A stretch of DNA of 38,675 nt, from NCBI GenBank assembly GCA_016199085.1, contig JACQHJ010000003.1, forward strand, positions 1 through 38,675, written 5' to 3'. This DNA comes from Candidatus Levyibacteriota bacterium. Its GTDB lineage: Bacteria; Patescibacteriota; Microgenomatia; Levybacterales; UBA12049. A program made the translations under genes and the position numbers. Positions 38,131-38,675 of this stretch are shown in pieces. Below the pieces are notes generated by a model. That model searched no databases and had not been told where the DNA came from. It worked only from the letters and a program-made list of their open reading frames with translations. Numbering within the stretch: the first letter of the stretch is position 1; the number at the start of each line of letters is the position of its first letter.

Positions 38131-38675
38131 AAGAAAAATTATCGCTTTCTTGCCGATTTTGGCCATCATGGGCCCTGGTATTATTGCCGCCTCGGCCGAC
38201 AATGACGCAGGAGGCATAACTACCTATTCAGTAGCCGGTGCAACCTACGGTCATTCGCTTTTATGGGTTTTGGTATTTACAACGCTTGCTTTAGCAATAA
38301 CCCAGGAGATTGGTGCAAGAATGGGTCTGGTTACTGGAAAAGGGCTTGCATCTTTAATAAGAGAAAAATTTGGCATCAGATGGACTGCTTTTGTAATGGG
38401 AGTCTTGTTTATAGCAAATTTGGGTACAATTGCCGCCGAATTTGCAGGCATTGCGGCTGCTTTTGAGATTTTTAATGTCTCCAAGTATATTTCCGTTCCC
38501 ATTGCTGTCCTTGCTATGTTTTTCCTTGTTACAAAAGGAAGTTTCAAGCGCCTGGAGAAAATATTTCTACTTTTTTCTTTTTTCTTTATCGCTTATGCAA
38601 TTTCCGCATTCACCCTAAAGCCCGACTGGGGCAGTGCAATCTCAAGTTTAGTAGTACCTAGTTTGCAACTTGATA
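38117..38675 (+). CDS. Nramp-family divalent metal transporter, partial (3' end outside window)
   Basis: ATG 38117, overlaps upstream gene by 14 nt; MNLFKRKIIAFLPILAIMGPGIIAASADNDAGGITTYSVAGATYGHSLLWVLVFTTLALAITQEIGARMGLVTGKGLASLI. Confidence 0.88.
   Translation, partial: MNLFKRKIIAFLPILAIMGPGIIAASADNDAGGITTYSVAGATYGHSLLWVLVFTTLALAITQEIGARMGLVTGKGLASLIREKFGIRWTAFVMGVLFIANLGTIAAEFAGIAAAFEIFNVSKYISVPIAVLAMFFLVTKGSFKRLEKIFLLFSFFFIAYAISAFTLKPDWGSAISSLVVPSLQLD

Noticed and set aside
1-38675. CRISPR array, transposon ends, phage or toxin-antitoxin module
   Set aside because: No regularly spaced direct repeats, transposase/integrase motifs or cas-like proteins found; the XRE gene is paired with a DUF2178-like membrane protein rather than a toxin.
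1-38675. Alternative genetic code (UGA recoded to Gly as in some CPR lineages)
   Set aside because: Genes end cleanly on TAA/TGA/TAG with tight overlaps, and families are full length under standard bacterial code.

Overview
The window is AT-rich, gene-dense bacterial chromosome read with standard bacterial code. Gene content (GT39/YfhO/PTPS-related membrane proteins, a DUF5652-like protein, compact overlapping genes) suggests a Candidate Phyla Radiation/Patescibacteria genome, possibly Microgenomates; this is inference. About 30 kb (1-29804) is a cell-surface glycan locus: GT-C type multi-TM proteins (GT39-like x5, YfhO-like x3, PTPS-related x2, others), GT2 and GT4 glycosyltransferases, a methyltransferase and a Wzx-type flippase. 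The right part carries a tRNA-Glu(CTC), three small uncharacterised or divergent proteins, a DipZ-like CcdA/thioredoxin redox cluster with an XRE regulator, LonA, a soluble PRC/MgtE_N/CBS protein and the start of an Nramp transporter. No CRISPR array, transposase, phage or recognisable defence system was seen. The best second-look items are: (1) a small stand-alone protein resembling the FtsH M41 peptidase domain without AAA+ module or TM segment; (2) at least six transcription units whose sigma70-like -10 box lies 6-9 nt before the start codon, implying leaderless mRNAs; (3) a CIRCE-like operator in the lon promoter; (4) a hairpin over the Shine-Dalgarno at the head of the glycan operon; (5) a structured non-coding interval after tRNA-Glu. 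All calls are by eye; no searches were run.
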